Shown: positions 1 through 6,177 of the stretch, piece after piece | How positions within the stretch are numbered: position 1 is the stretch's first letter | Layout: each line of letters begins with the position of its first letter | Origin: Synergistales bacterium | GTDB lineage: Bacteria; Synergistota; Synergistia; Synergistales; 79-D21 | Reading direction: 5' to 3' | NCBI GenBank assembly: GCA_015657435.1 | Contig: JADLKH010000006.1 | Location: forward strand, 39,827-50,328 | DNA: 10,502 nt | Position numbers and translations under genes: made by a program | The notes under the pieces: generated by a model | What the model was told of the DNA's origin: nothing | What the model saw: the letters and a program-made list of their open reading frames with translations, nothing else | Database searches by the model: none

Positions 1-648
1 AGGCTCTTTCATCGGGGGAAAATGAAGCCATTCGATCGCCTCGGCCAGACCGAGCAAGCCGCAGCGCTTCCGGAGAGCTTCCGAAAGCGTTTCACGCAGA
101 CACTCCCGTGTTTGGGGACAGTCAAGAAGTTGTTTCACGAGTTTCCGGAGGACCACCTGGCTCAGCCCGGCAGCCAGTGGATACACAGGAAGGATTCCCG
201 TTGCAGGGAAAGTCCCCGGAGCAAGGATCTCAAAAGCGGGATTGAGCATCTCCCATTCCTGAGGGCTCCCTTCAACTTTACCGAAAAGGGCGAGGAACGT
301 TCCGGGTACAACCTTCGCCGATAGCCCGGGAAGATTGAACCAAGTCGCCGTAAGGCGGTCATTCCCTTGTTCTAGAACTGCGGAAAATACGGAAAACCTT
401 CCTCCGCCTACGCGCCTTCTCGCCTCTGAAGACTTCACGCGCCCGACGAGTCCCACCACCAGAGCTCTTTTTCCTTCCTCAAGCTCGCAGAATGACCTGA
501 TGCGCCTTCTATCCTCGTATTTTCTCGGGAAATGGAGCATGAGGTCCCTCAAAGTTCTTACGCCAAGCGAGTTCAACGCTCTCTCTCGGGCAACCCCAAC
601 CCCTTTGACGACGGATACGGGGGAATCGAGTCCGGGCTCTTCCCTCAC
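1..648 (-). CDS. recG: ATP-dependent DNA helicase RecG, N-terminal 216 residues (runs off the left edge)
   Basis: RecG is a superfamily 2 helicase that binds branched DNA and regresses stalled replication forks. Only the N-terminal wedge part is here. The open frame crosses the window edge, so the helicase motifs lie outside. Visible landmarks are a helical start with VKGVG near residue 14, then LGVRTLRDLMLHFPRKYEDR (about 28-47), an OB-fold wedge region (about 58-150, with WFNLPG and ALFGKVEG), and GILPVYPLAAGLSQ followed by RKL. The end, AIEWLHFPPMKEP, lines up with E. coli RecG around residue 205. The start is a GTG whose last two bases share the divIVA stop (GTGA). The only SD-like run, GGAAGG, is about 14 nt upstream and weak, so translation may depend on coupling to divIVA. 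It is the last visible gene of the nrdJ-led run. Confidence 0.93.
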   Translation of the reverse strand, partial: MREEPGLDSPVSVVKGVGVARERALNSLGVRTLRDLMLHFPRKYEDRRRIRSFCELEEGKRALVVGLVGRVKSSEARRRVGGGRFSVFSAVLEQGNDRLTATWFNLPGLSAKVVPGTFLALFGKVEGSPQEWEMLNPAFEILAPGTFPATGILPVYPLAAGLSQVVLRKLVKQLLDCPQTRECLRETLSEALRKRCGLLGLAEAIEWLHFPPMKEP

Positions 649-1121
649 TGCTTTTCGGAAGGCCTTCCGCTCTCCGACACAAGGCCGACAAGTGTTTCAA
701 ACTTGGACAAGGTTCCCTTCATTTCCGCGACAAACTGCTGCCTGACCTGCGTGAGGCGGCCCAGCTCTCTTTTATGTTCCTCGATTCTCGATTTGGCTTC
801 ATCCACGATCGAGTCGGCCTTCACGCGAGCCTCATTCAGCGTCAGTTCGGCCTGCTGCGCTGCCGATTTGATCTTTTCCTCCGCGCTCTGTTGGGCGAAA
901 AGAATCGCCTCGTTCAACGAATGCTTGAGTTCTCGACACTCCTTTATCTGTTCTTCAGCCGTTTCAAGCTTTCGCTCAAGGTCGCGGATCTTCTCCGCAT
1001 ATCCCTGAAAGTTTTCCGCCACTTTATCGAGAAACTCGTCGACCTCCTCCGGATCATATCCCCGGAGAGCTCTCTTGAAAGACTGCTGTTGGATATCGAG
1101 CGGCGTGAAAAGGCTGTTCAT
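645..1121 (-). CDS. divIVA: DivIVA-family cell division / polarity protein
   Basis: DivIVA proteins bind curved membrane at septa and poles and recruit division or growth factors. This 158-residue protein opens with the family signature: LFTPLDIQQQSFKRALRGYD (residues 4-23) and then EEVDEFLDKV. This is the membrane-binding N-terminal domain, with F15 and K16-R17 in the lipid-contacting turn. Residues about 40-140 are Glu/Lys/Ala-rich with heptad spacing, consistent with a parallel coiled coil; there is no signal peptide or TM segment. The ATG overlaps the sepF stop as ATGA, with GGGGAGGT 9 nt upstream. Position directly after yggS and sepF supports a division role. Length is close to Gram-positive DivIVA. 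Its specific partners cannot be read from sequence. Confidence 0.93.
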   Translation of the reverse strand: MNSLFTPLDIQQQSFKRALRGYDPEEVDEFLDKVAENFQGYAEKIRDLERKLETAEEQIKECRELKHSLNEAILFAQQSAEEKIKSAAQQAELTLNEARVKADSIVDEAKSRIEEHKRELGRLTQVRQQFVAEMKGTLSKFETLVGLVSESGRPSEKQ

Positions 1122-1546
1122 GCCTCATCCACCTCCCCGGCCTCTTCCGGGTGATCCGCCTCCTCGGGATTCACCTGGCTCTCCCAAGTCTCCAGCAACC
1201 GGCTATGCGGCGTTGCAAGGAAAACTCCCGGGGCGACACGGACAACTTTCCCTTGGGTGGAGTACACGGCGCCGCAAACGAAGTCGAGCAGACCCTGGCC
1301 GGGTTCCAGATCAACCGGCCTCAGATCCAGGATGATCATCTGCCCCATCCTGAGGGCTTCCAGAAGGTCATCCTTCCGGTCGATCGCCGATTGACCCCGC
1401 ACGAGGATGACGGCCGGTTTTCCGATCGCAGGCTGAAAAACTCTTTTTTTTCGCTCTTCCCACTCGTTTCCGTGCAATTCTTCCTCGTCCTCATAATCGT
1501 CTTCTTCCTCGATAAGGCCAAGAAATGCCAGGAACTTCTCCCACAA
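1118..1546 (-). CDS. sepF: SepF cell division protein
   Basis: SepF anchors FtsZ filaments to the membrane and aligns them into the septal ring. From the chosen start the protein has 142 residues: a short amphipathic N-terminal helix (WEKFLAFLGLI) typical of the SepF membrane anchor, an acidic linker (EEEDDYEDEEEL), then the globular SepF (DUF552) domain, with MIILDLRPVD, LLDFVCGAVYSTQGKV and GVFLATP. The usual Arg before the DF of RIVDF is replaced here. Start choice: the longest frame begins at GTG 1555, but GGGGAGG (1557-1563) lies only 1 nt from it. It is 10 nt from the TTG at 1546, which also gives the usual N-terminus, so TTG is preferred; GTG 1555 remains possible. A further acidic tail follows the domain. 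The stop overlaps divIVA (ATGA). Confidence 0.9.
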   Translation of the reverse strand: MWEKFLAFLGLIEEEDDYEDEEELHGNEWEERKKRVFQPAIGKPAVILVRGQSAIDRKDDLLEALRMGQMIILDLRPVDLEPGQGLLDFVCGAVYSTQGKVVRVAPGVFLATPHSRLLETWESQVNPEEADHPEEAGEVDEA

Positions 1547-1563
1547 GGCTTCCACACCTCCCC

Positions 1564-2256
1564 TTATTCCCTGGGGCCAAAAAGGGCCCGGCCCAGCCGA
1601 ACGCAGGTGCTTCCCTGCTCGATCGCCATCTCGAAATCTTCCGACATACCCATTGACAGCTCGGGGAGTTCAAATCCCAATCGTTCCGAAAGCCCGTCCC
1701 TCAGTTCCCTCAGGAGCGAGAACGCGGCCGCCGCTTCACGGGCATCAGCTCCCAAAGGACCGACGGTCATCAGCCCCCTGATCGTAACCCGCGGACAATG
1801 AAGCAGAATCCCCTCCAGCAGCTTCTCGGTTCGCTCCGGGGAGACCCCGTGCTTCGAGGCTTCTCCAGAGGTGTTGACTTCAAGCAGGACTTCGACCTTG
1901 GAGTCCCTTTCGGAAAGGATCCTCTGCAGGTCGACCGCAAGTTCCAGCCGGTCGACGGAATCAACCCGCGAAAAAAGATCCAGCGCTTTCCTCGCCTTGT
2001 TCCTTTGAAGGTTTCCGATCAGTCTCCACTCAGCGAGTCGTTCCGTAGGCCACTCCCCGATCTTGAGCGCCGCTTCCTGAACCCGGTTTTCGCCGAAAAG
2101 ACGAATGCCCGCTTGCCAGGCCTCGATGATCTCCGGAAGGATGCGGGTCTTCGTCACTGCCATCAAGGCAACCGTTCCCGGCTTTCTGCCGGAGCTTCGC
2201 GTCGCCGCCAGAATTTTCGACTGAATCTCCTCGAATCGGTTCATGATCGACGTCAC
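1564..2256 (-). CDS. yggS: YggS/YlmE family pyridoxal-phosphate homeostasis protein
   Basis: COG0325 proteins bind PLP and help control its level and amino-acid/keto-acid balance; they have no firmly known enzymatic reaction. The 230-residue protein is full length. It has AVTKTR with the PLP-binding Lys at residue 36, LFGENRVQEA, WRLIGNLQRNKA, GLMTVGP and the phosphate-binding end MGMSEDFEMAIEQGST followed by VRLGRALFG. One deviation is WRLIGNLQ, where the family normally has WHFIGxLQ. The GTG at 2256 overlaps the upstream stop (GTGA). An in-frame ATG at 2244 (four codons in) is an equally plausible start, as SD signals for both are weak. The gene is 8 bp from sepF, the same order as ylmE-ylmF in Firmicutes. 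Confidence 0.94.
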   Translation of the reverse strand: MTSIMNRFEEIQSKILAATRSSGRKPGTVALMAVTKTRILPEIIEAWQAGIRLFGENRVQEAALKIGEWPTERLAEWRLIGNLQRNKARKALDLFSRVDSVDRLELAVDLQRILSERDSKVEVLLEVNTSGEASKHGVSPERTEKLLEGILLHCPRVTIRGLMTVGPLGADAREAAAAFSLLRELRDGLSERLGFELPELSMGMSEDFEMAIEQGSTCVRLGRALFGPRE

Positions 2257-3203
2257 CAGAGCAAGACCTTCCTTTCGGCTCCCGCGGAGGCACGACTCAA
2301 AACGAGGTCACCGGCCTTCAGTCCGTTGGTCACGAGGAAACGCCCGCCGGGAAGCGGTTGTCCCACAACGGACCGGTATTCAAGTTTCCCCGAGGCAAAG
2401 GCGTAGACACCCATCGCTCCCGCCTTCTGCAAGAGCGCGCTTTCGGGCAGGACTACACCTTTCTTTTCTCCATGAAAGAACTCGATCTTCTTGTTCCTGG
2501 AGAACGGGATCGAAACCGGAAAAATCGGGAGAGTCAAATAGACTTTTGCTTTTGGCCCAAAATCGTGGACCGCCCGGATTCGTGCTCTCTGGGGCCGCTC
2601 GCCCTCGATGGAGAAGAGGATCACTCCTTTCCCGATCTGCCTGCGCACGGATTCGTCCATTTCAATATAGGCAATCGCACGCAATTCCTGCGGTTGCGGG
2701 ACAAGTTTCCCTATCGCTTTACCGCGGCCGACGCGCGTTCCCTCCACTTTCGGCCGGAGCGAAGATCCGGCCGGCAGTTCTCCATCCCCGGGCCAGATGT
2801 CCGAAAAGCTCCATTTTCCTTCAAGCCCGTCGAGCCCAGGGATGAAATATCCCGACTGCTGAGCCCTGACGATGGCCTTTTGACTTCCCGACAGCACTTC
2901 CGCAACGACTTCACCCTTCGCGACTCTCACGGGCTCAACTCCAAAAGGGTAATGCACCGCCCCATCCATGGGAGACTCAAGAACCGATTCACTCCAAAGG
3001 AGCACGGATCTCGAAGGCGCTTTCTCTTGGATCGTGAGGGGCTCCGCTGTGGAAAACTCGGGCCGATAGGCCCTGAAATTCGACCACCAGCCGGCGTAGG
3101 CCGCCACGCTGCCGGTCAGGATGGCAACAAGCAGGCCCCAGTATCCCCAACGCCAAATGTGTTTTCGGGCCGGCTGCTCCTTCGCGGTGGCCACTCTTTC
3201 CAC
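2253..3203 (-). CDS. Single-pass membrane HlyD/MFP-like protein (efflux adaptor-like), role unknown
   Basis: This is a 316-residue protein with a basic N-terminus and one clear TM segment at about residues 19-38 (YWGLLVAILTGSVAAYAGWW), so most of it should sit outside the cytoplasmic membrane. The soluble part resembles a membrane-fusion/HlyD adaptor. It has a lipoyl-like half motif near 77-103 (SPMDGAVHYP, then VRVAKGEVVAEV), a possible second half near 157-168 (RVGRGKAIGKLV), and a C-terminal MFP-like end with VVLPESALLQK, VYAF, RFLVTNGLKAGDLVLS (about 250-303). There is no long coiled-coil hairpin and no partner transporter in the window. The GTG start at 3203 is well supported by AAGGGGAGGG (3211-3220), 7 nt upstream. 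It follows nrdJ by 23 bp and overlaps yggS by 4 bp. The family call is moderate; an efflux function is not shown. Confidence 0.75.
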   Translation of the reverse strand: MERVATAKEQPARKHIWRWGYWGLLVAILTGSVAAYAGWWSNFRAYRPEFSTAEPLTIQEKAPSRSVLLWSESVLESPMDGAVHYPFGVEPVRVAKGEVVAEVLSGSQKAIVRAQQSGYFIPGLDGLEGKWSFSDIWPGDGELPAGSSLRPKVEGTRVGRGKAIGKLVPQPQELRAIAYIEMDESVRRQIGKGVILFSIEGERPQRARIRAVHDFGPKAKVYLTLPIFPVSIPFSRNKKIEFFHGEKKGVVLPESALLQKAGAMGVYAFASGKLEYRSVVGQPLPGGRFLVTNGLKAGDLVLSRASAGAERKVLLW

Positions 3204-3226
3204 TCAGAAACCCTCCCCTTTAAACT

Positions 3227-5410
3227 TTAATCGCATTTTGAAAAATCGCAACTCCTGCACCGGATGCATCCTTCACTGTGAATCAGGGAAGAACCGCATG
3301 AGGGGCACATTTCAGCCCCCTGTGAATCGACCTTGAACCCTCCGGCGCGCTCAAGCCCCCGGGCGATGGCATCGGGGAGGCTCAGAATAATCCCGTCGGC
3401 CTCCCATACCGGTTGACTGCCTCCTATCCCCTTAAGCTGGCTGACGACTTCTTCCACCGGGACGCCGCTCCTGAGCGCCAGAGAGATCAGCCGGCCAAGC
3501 GCTTCGGTATGGGCCTGCGTGTCCTTGCCCGATTTGCCCAGCGTGGCAAAGACCTCGAAGGGCCGCGAATCCATCTCGTTGACCGTGAGATAAAGATTTC
3601 CGAAACCCGTCATGATCTTCACGGTCGTCCCTCTGAGCATGGATGGCCGGCGTCTTGGCAGGGTTGGACTTTCCTTGCTCTGTGCCTCCGGCTTCTCAAG
3701 TGAACCCGAGTAGAGGACCTGACTTTCCTTGCAGCGGTCACGATAGACGGTGATCCCCTTGCATCCCGATTCGTAGGAGAGCCAGAACGCCCGCCGGATG
3801 TCCTCCCTGTCCGCTTCGTTTGGAAGGTTGATCGTCTTGCTGACGGCATTGTCGGTAAAACGCTGGAAAGCCGCCTGCATGCGAACGTGCGCTTCAAACG
3901 GAATTTCATGGGAGGTTTGGAATACCCTTCTGACTTCCTCGGGAAGGTCAAGCCCCTCCAGGGACCCCGACTCGCTAATCGCTTCGAGCAGGCCCGGGCG
4001 CATGAGCCCTCTTTCTTCCAGCCGTTTCAGGAGGATTCCATTGAGGACGCTCAGGGTTTCCGTTTCGAAGGTTTTCCTGCGGTAGGCAAGCGCGAACACG
4101 GGCTCTATGCCGCTCGAGCAATCCGCCAGGATCGAAAGCGTCCCCGTCGGTGCAATCGTCGTCACGGTGGCGTTTCTCATCTTTCGCCCCTGCTTTCCCC
4201 AGACGCTGCCTTCCCAATTCGGGAAACAGCCCCGTTCTTCAGCCAGTGCCTCGCTGGCCTCGTGTCCCCTTGACTGGATGAAGGACATGACTTCCTCGGC
4301 AAGGGAGACCGACTCCTGGCTACCGTAGGGAATTCCCTTCTCGAAAAGAACCTCCGCCCACCCCATGATGCCCAGCCCGATCTTCCGATTCTGACGGGAC
4401 TGCTCACCAATGGGCGGAATCGGATAATGGTTCATCTCGATGACATCGTCCAGGAAACGGACGGCGGTTTCGACCACTTCTCCCAGCTTTTCCCAGTCGA
4501 AACGCCCCTCTTCGTCCAGGAAACGGACCAGGTTGATCGAACCCAAATTGCAGCTTTCATAAGGAAGCAGGGGTTGTTCCCCGCAGGGATTCGTCGATTC
4601 GATGCGGCCTGCCTGCGGGGTCGGGTTGCCGTCATTGATGCGGTCAAGGAAAACCAGTCCCGGATCCCCCGAAGCCCAAGCCGATTCAACGAGCAGGTCG
4701 AAGAGTTCCGCAGCCTTGACCGTTGAAACGACTTCTCCGGAACGTGGGTTCCGGAGGTCCCATTCCCCGTTTTCCTTCACGGCTTGCATGAGCGCGTCCG
4801 GAATGCCGACCGAAAGATTGAAATTCGCCAGCCTGCCGCGAGTCGTCTTTGCCTTGATGAAATCGAAGATATCCGGGTGGGAGGCTTCGAGGATGCCCAT
4901 GTTCGCCCCTCTCCTCATCCCGCCCTGTTTGACGACTTCGGTCGCATCGTTGAAAAGCTCCATGAAGGAGATCGGGCCGGAAGCGACGCCCGATGTGGAA
5001 CGGACGATGTCTCCAGCGGGCCTGATCTTCGAAAAGTTGAACCCGGTGCCTCCGCCGCTTTTGTGGACCAGCGCGGTGGCCTTCAGAGTGTCGAAGATCT
5101 CTTCCATGCTGTCCCCGATCGGCAGGACAAAGCAAGCTGAAAGTTGTCCCAAATCCGAACCAGCGTTCATCAGGGTTGGCGAATTGGGAAGGAACAGCAG
5201 GCGGCTCATGATTCCGTAAAACTCCTCCGCCCGTGTCTGTCGATCGAATCCCCACTGTTCTTCGGCCGCAGCGACCGCATTGGCTACACGCCACAACAGC
5301 TCGGCAGGAGTTTCATTCACTTTCCCTGCCTCGTCCTTTCTCAGGTATCGTTTTTCCAGAACTTTGACCGCGTTTTCCGAAAAACCTGGTTTCATTTCTT
5401 CCGGGGCCAT
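3227..5410 (-). CDS. nrdJ: Adenosylcobalamin-dependent (class II) ribonucleoside-diphosphate reductase NrdJ
   Basis: NrdJ reduces ribonucleotides to deoxyribonucleotides, using coenzyme B12 to form an active-site thiyl radical, with or without oxygen. From the chosen start it has 727 residues. The redox Cys pair is C93 (SACFVLPIGD) and C287 (PYESCNLGSINL). The radical Cys C276 lies in NPCGE with N274 and E278; the 11-residue C276-C287 spacing matches Thermotoga-type NrdJ. Other motifs are HKSGGGTGFNFS, KQGGMRRGANMG and APTGTLS. The tail (702-726) has CPSC, EGCIRC, SCDFSKC, the zinc-ribbon or redox tail of this subfamily. No N-terminal ATP-cone is seen. Start: the frame stays open up to ATG 5512, but GAGGAGGG (5418-5425) sits 7 nt before ATG 5410. 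The protein then opens with SENAVKVLEKRYL as expected, and a promoter lies between the two ATGs. Confidence 0.97.
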   Translation of the reverse strand: MAPEEMKPGFSENAVKVLEKRYLRKDEAGKVNETPAELLWRVANAVAAAEEQWGFDRQTRAEEFYGIMSRLLFLPNSPTLMNAGSDLGQLSACFVLPIGDSMEEIFDTLKATALVHKSGGGTGFNFSKIRPAGDIVRSTSGVASGPISFMELFNDATEVVKQGGMRRGANMGILEASHPDIFDFIKAKTTRGRLANFNLSVGIPDALMQAVKENGEWDLRNPRSGEVVSTVKAAELFDLLVESAWASGDPGLVFLDRINDGNPTPQAGRIESTNPCGEQPLLPYESCNLGSINLVRFLDEEGRFDWEKLGEVVETAVRFLDDVIEMNHYPIPPIGEQSRQNRKIGLGIMGWAEVLFEKGIPYGSQESVSLAEEVMSFIQSRGHEASEALAEERGCFPNWEGSVWGKQGRKMRNATVTTIAPTGTLSILADCSSGIEPVFALAYRRKTFETETLSVLNGILLKRLEERGLMRPGLLEAISESGSLEGLDLPEEVRRVFQTSHEIPFEAHVRMQAAFQRFTDNAVSKTINLPNEADREDIRRAFWLSYESGCKGITVYRDRCKESQVLYSGSLEKPEAQSKESPTLPRRRPSMLRGTTVKIMTGFGNLYLTVNEMDSRPFEVFATLGKSGKDTQAHTEALGRLISLALRSGVPVEEVVSQLKGIGGSQPVWEADGIILSLPDAIARGLERAGGFKVDSQGAEMCPSCGSSLIHSEGCIRCRSCDFSKCD

Positions 5411-5417
5411 TCCGAGA

Positions 5418-5425
5418 CCCTCCTC
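5418..5425 (-). promoter_or_regulatory. Ribosome binding site that sets the nrdJ start
   Basis: The minus strand reads GAGGAGGG followed by a 7-nt spacer and ATG at 5410. This is one of the strongest Shine-Dalgarno sequences in the window. It argues that the 34 codons between 5512 and 5410 are leader and promoter DNA, not protein. Confidence 0.8.
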
Positions 5426-5446
5426 ATTTAAATCGGCGCTTGTTTC

Positions 5447-5475
5447 ATTATCGCCCGGAATGTCTTGTTCTTCAA
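5447..5475 (-). promoter_or_regulatory. Predicted sigma70-type promoter of nrdJ
   Basis: On the minus strand a -35 TTGAAG (5470-5475, 4 of 6 consensus bases) is followed after exactly 17 bp by a -10 GATAAT (5447-5452, 5 of 6). Transcription would begin near 5440, leaving an untranslated leader of about 30 nt before ATG 5410. That is too short for a cobalamin riboswitch, and none is seen. The site lies in the largest intergenic gap of the window, directly downstream of the HAD gene. Prediction by eye only. Confidence 0.55.
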
Positions 5476-5482
5476 GAGATGG

Positions 5483-5529
5483 ACACAATATGTGTGGCCT
5501 GCTTTTTAGCATTGCAGGCTATGTTGTGT
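5483..5529. repeat. 47-bp imperfect inverted repeat upstream of the nrdJ promoter, with NrdR-box-like arms
   Basis: On the plus strand the outer arms are ACACAATAT (5483-5491) and ATGTTGTGT (5521-5529), complementary at 8 of 9 positions. The inner arms are GCCTGC (5497-5502) and GCAGGC (5514-5519), fully complementary. Within the left side, 5483-5495 is itself a perfect palindrome (ACACA, ATA, TGTGT). Known NrdR boxes are 16 bp (roughly acaCwAtATaTwGtgt) in pairs about 31-32 bp apart. Windows 5483-5498 and 5514-5529 are exactly 31 bp apart and each match 11 of 16 positions, with the matches concentrated in the outer halves. The element spans the end of the HAD gene. It could instead be an mRNA hairpin at the HAD 3' end, but no U-tract follows on the minus strand. 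Confidence 0.5.
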
Positions 5530-6177
5530 TTTCCTCTCCTGTACCCCGAGCAGGACGCCAAGCCCGGTCAGATCAGGAACCGTTTTCCAGGCTCCCGCCT
5601 GAATCAGCTCCGGGCCATCATGATTTCCGGAGTAGATGCCGATCGTTCTTACCCCCGCTGCGATCCCTGTTTTCATGTCGATATCCGTGTCACCCACAAA
5701 GACGGCGGATTCGCGGTCCACCTCCAGAAGCTTCAGGCCGAGCAGCAATGAATCCGGAAAAGGCTTGGGCCTTTCCACGGATTCCAGCCCCACGATCGCT
5801 TCGAAGTAGGAAACCAGCCCGACTGCTTCCACGGAGACCCGCGCGAAACGCCGGTTCGTCACTACTCCACGCTTGATGCCCTTTGCCGCAAGGCTCTCAA
5901 GAAGGGGGACGGCGCCGGGGAAAGGACGCAACTCCTTTCTTTCCCGATCGCTGTAGTGACTTCGGTAATGATCGAGCCATTCAGAACGAAAGTCCCCCCA
6001 TAACGTCCTCCATGCCGACTCGATCGGAAGGCCGATGGTGGACAGAACCTGCGCCCTCGTCACCGGTGCCAGCCCCAGATCTTCCGCCATGCCGTTCATG
6101 CAGCCGGTAATCGCATGGCTGCTGTCGATGAGGGTCATGTCAAAATCGAATAGAACCGCCTTGATCCGTGCTTTCAT
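5506..6177 (-). CDS. HAD-superfamily phosphatase (phosphoglycolate phosphatase / PpaX-like)
   Basis: This is a cytoplasmic hydrolase of 223 residues with all four HAD motifs: FDFDMTLIDSS (nucleophile D11, acid/base D13), VVTNRR (T107), ERPKPFPDS (K138) and FVGDTDIDMKTG (D163 and D167 for Mg). The helical insert between motifs I and II (about 20-90) marks a C1-cap enzyme of the Gph/PpaX/beta-phosphoglucomutase group. The exact substrate (phosphoglycolate, pyrophosphate or a sugar phosphate) cannot be told. Start: the frame is open to 6279, but ATG 6177 overlaps the upstream stop as ATGA, has GGAGG (6185-6189) 7 nt away, and places the nucleophile 11 residues in, as is usual. The 3' end carries part of the inverted repeat upstream of nrdJ. 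Confidence 0.9.
   Translation of the reverse strand: MKARIKAVLFDFDMTLIDSSHAITGCMNGMAEDLGLAPVTRAQVLSTIGLPIESAWRTLWGDFRSEWLDHYRSHYSDRERKELRPFPGAVPLLESLAAKGIKRGVVTNRRFARVSVEAVGLVSYFEAIVGLESVERPKPFPDSLLLGLKLLEVDRESAVFVGDTDIDMKTGIAAGVRTIGIYSGNHDGPELIQAGAWKTVPDLTGLGVLLGVQERKTQHSLQC

Noticed and set aside
656..669. Perfect 14-bp palindrome CGGAAGGCCTTCCG just upstream of the recG start
   Set aside because: It lies within divIVA codons and has no loop. It covers the weak SD of recG, so an effect on recG translation is imaginable, but a 14-bp palindrome can arise by chance.
2358..3230. Plus-strand open frame of 290 codons antisense to the MFP-like gene
   Set aside because: No family motifs, strongly biased Arg/Pro/Ser composition and full overlap with a well-supported minus-strand gene with a good SD. 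It is a by-product of high G+C coding sequence.
4602..5219. Plus-strand open frame of 205 codons inside nrdJ
   Set aside because: Fully antisense to catalytic nrdJ sequence and without recognisable domains or SD.
5411..5440. Cobalamin riboswitch ahead of B12-dependent nrdJ
   Set aside because: The predicted leader is only about 30 nt, far too short, and no B12-box-like sequence is visible.
5497..5519. Rho-independent terminator for the HAD gene
   Set aside because: There is a GCCTGC/GCAGGC stem with an 11-nt loop, but no U-tract follows on the minus strand and the left arm begins before the HAD stop codon. Reported instead as part of the inverted repeat.
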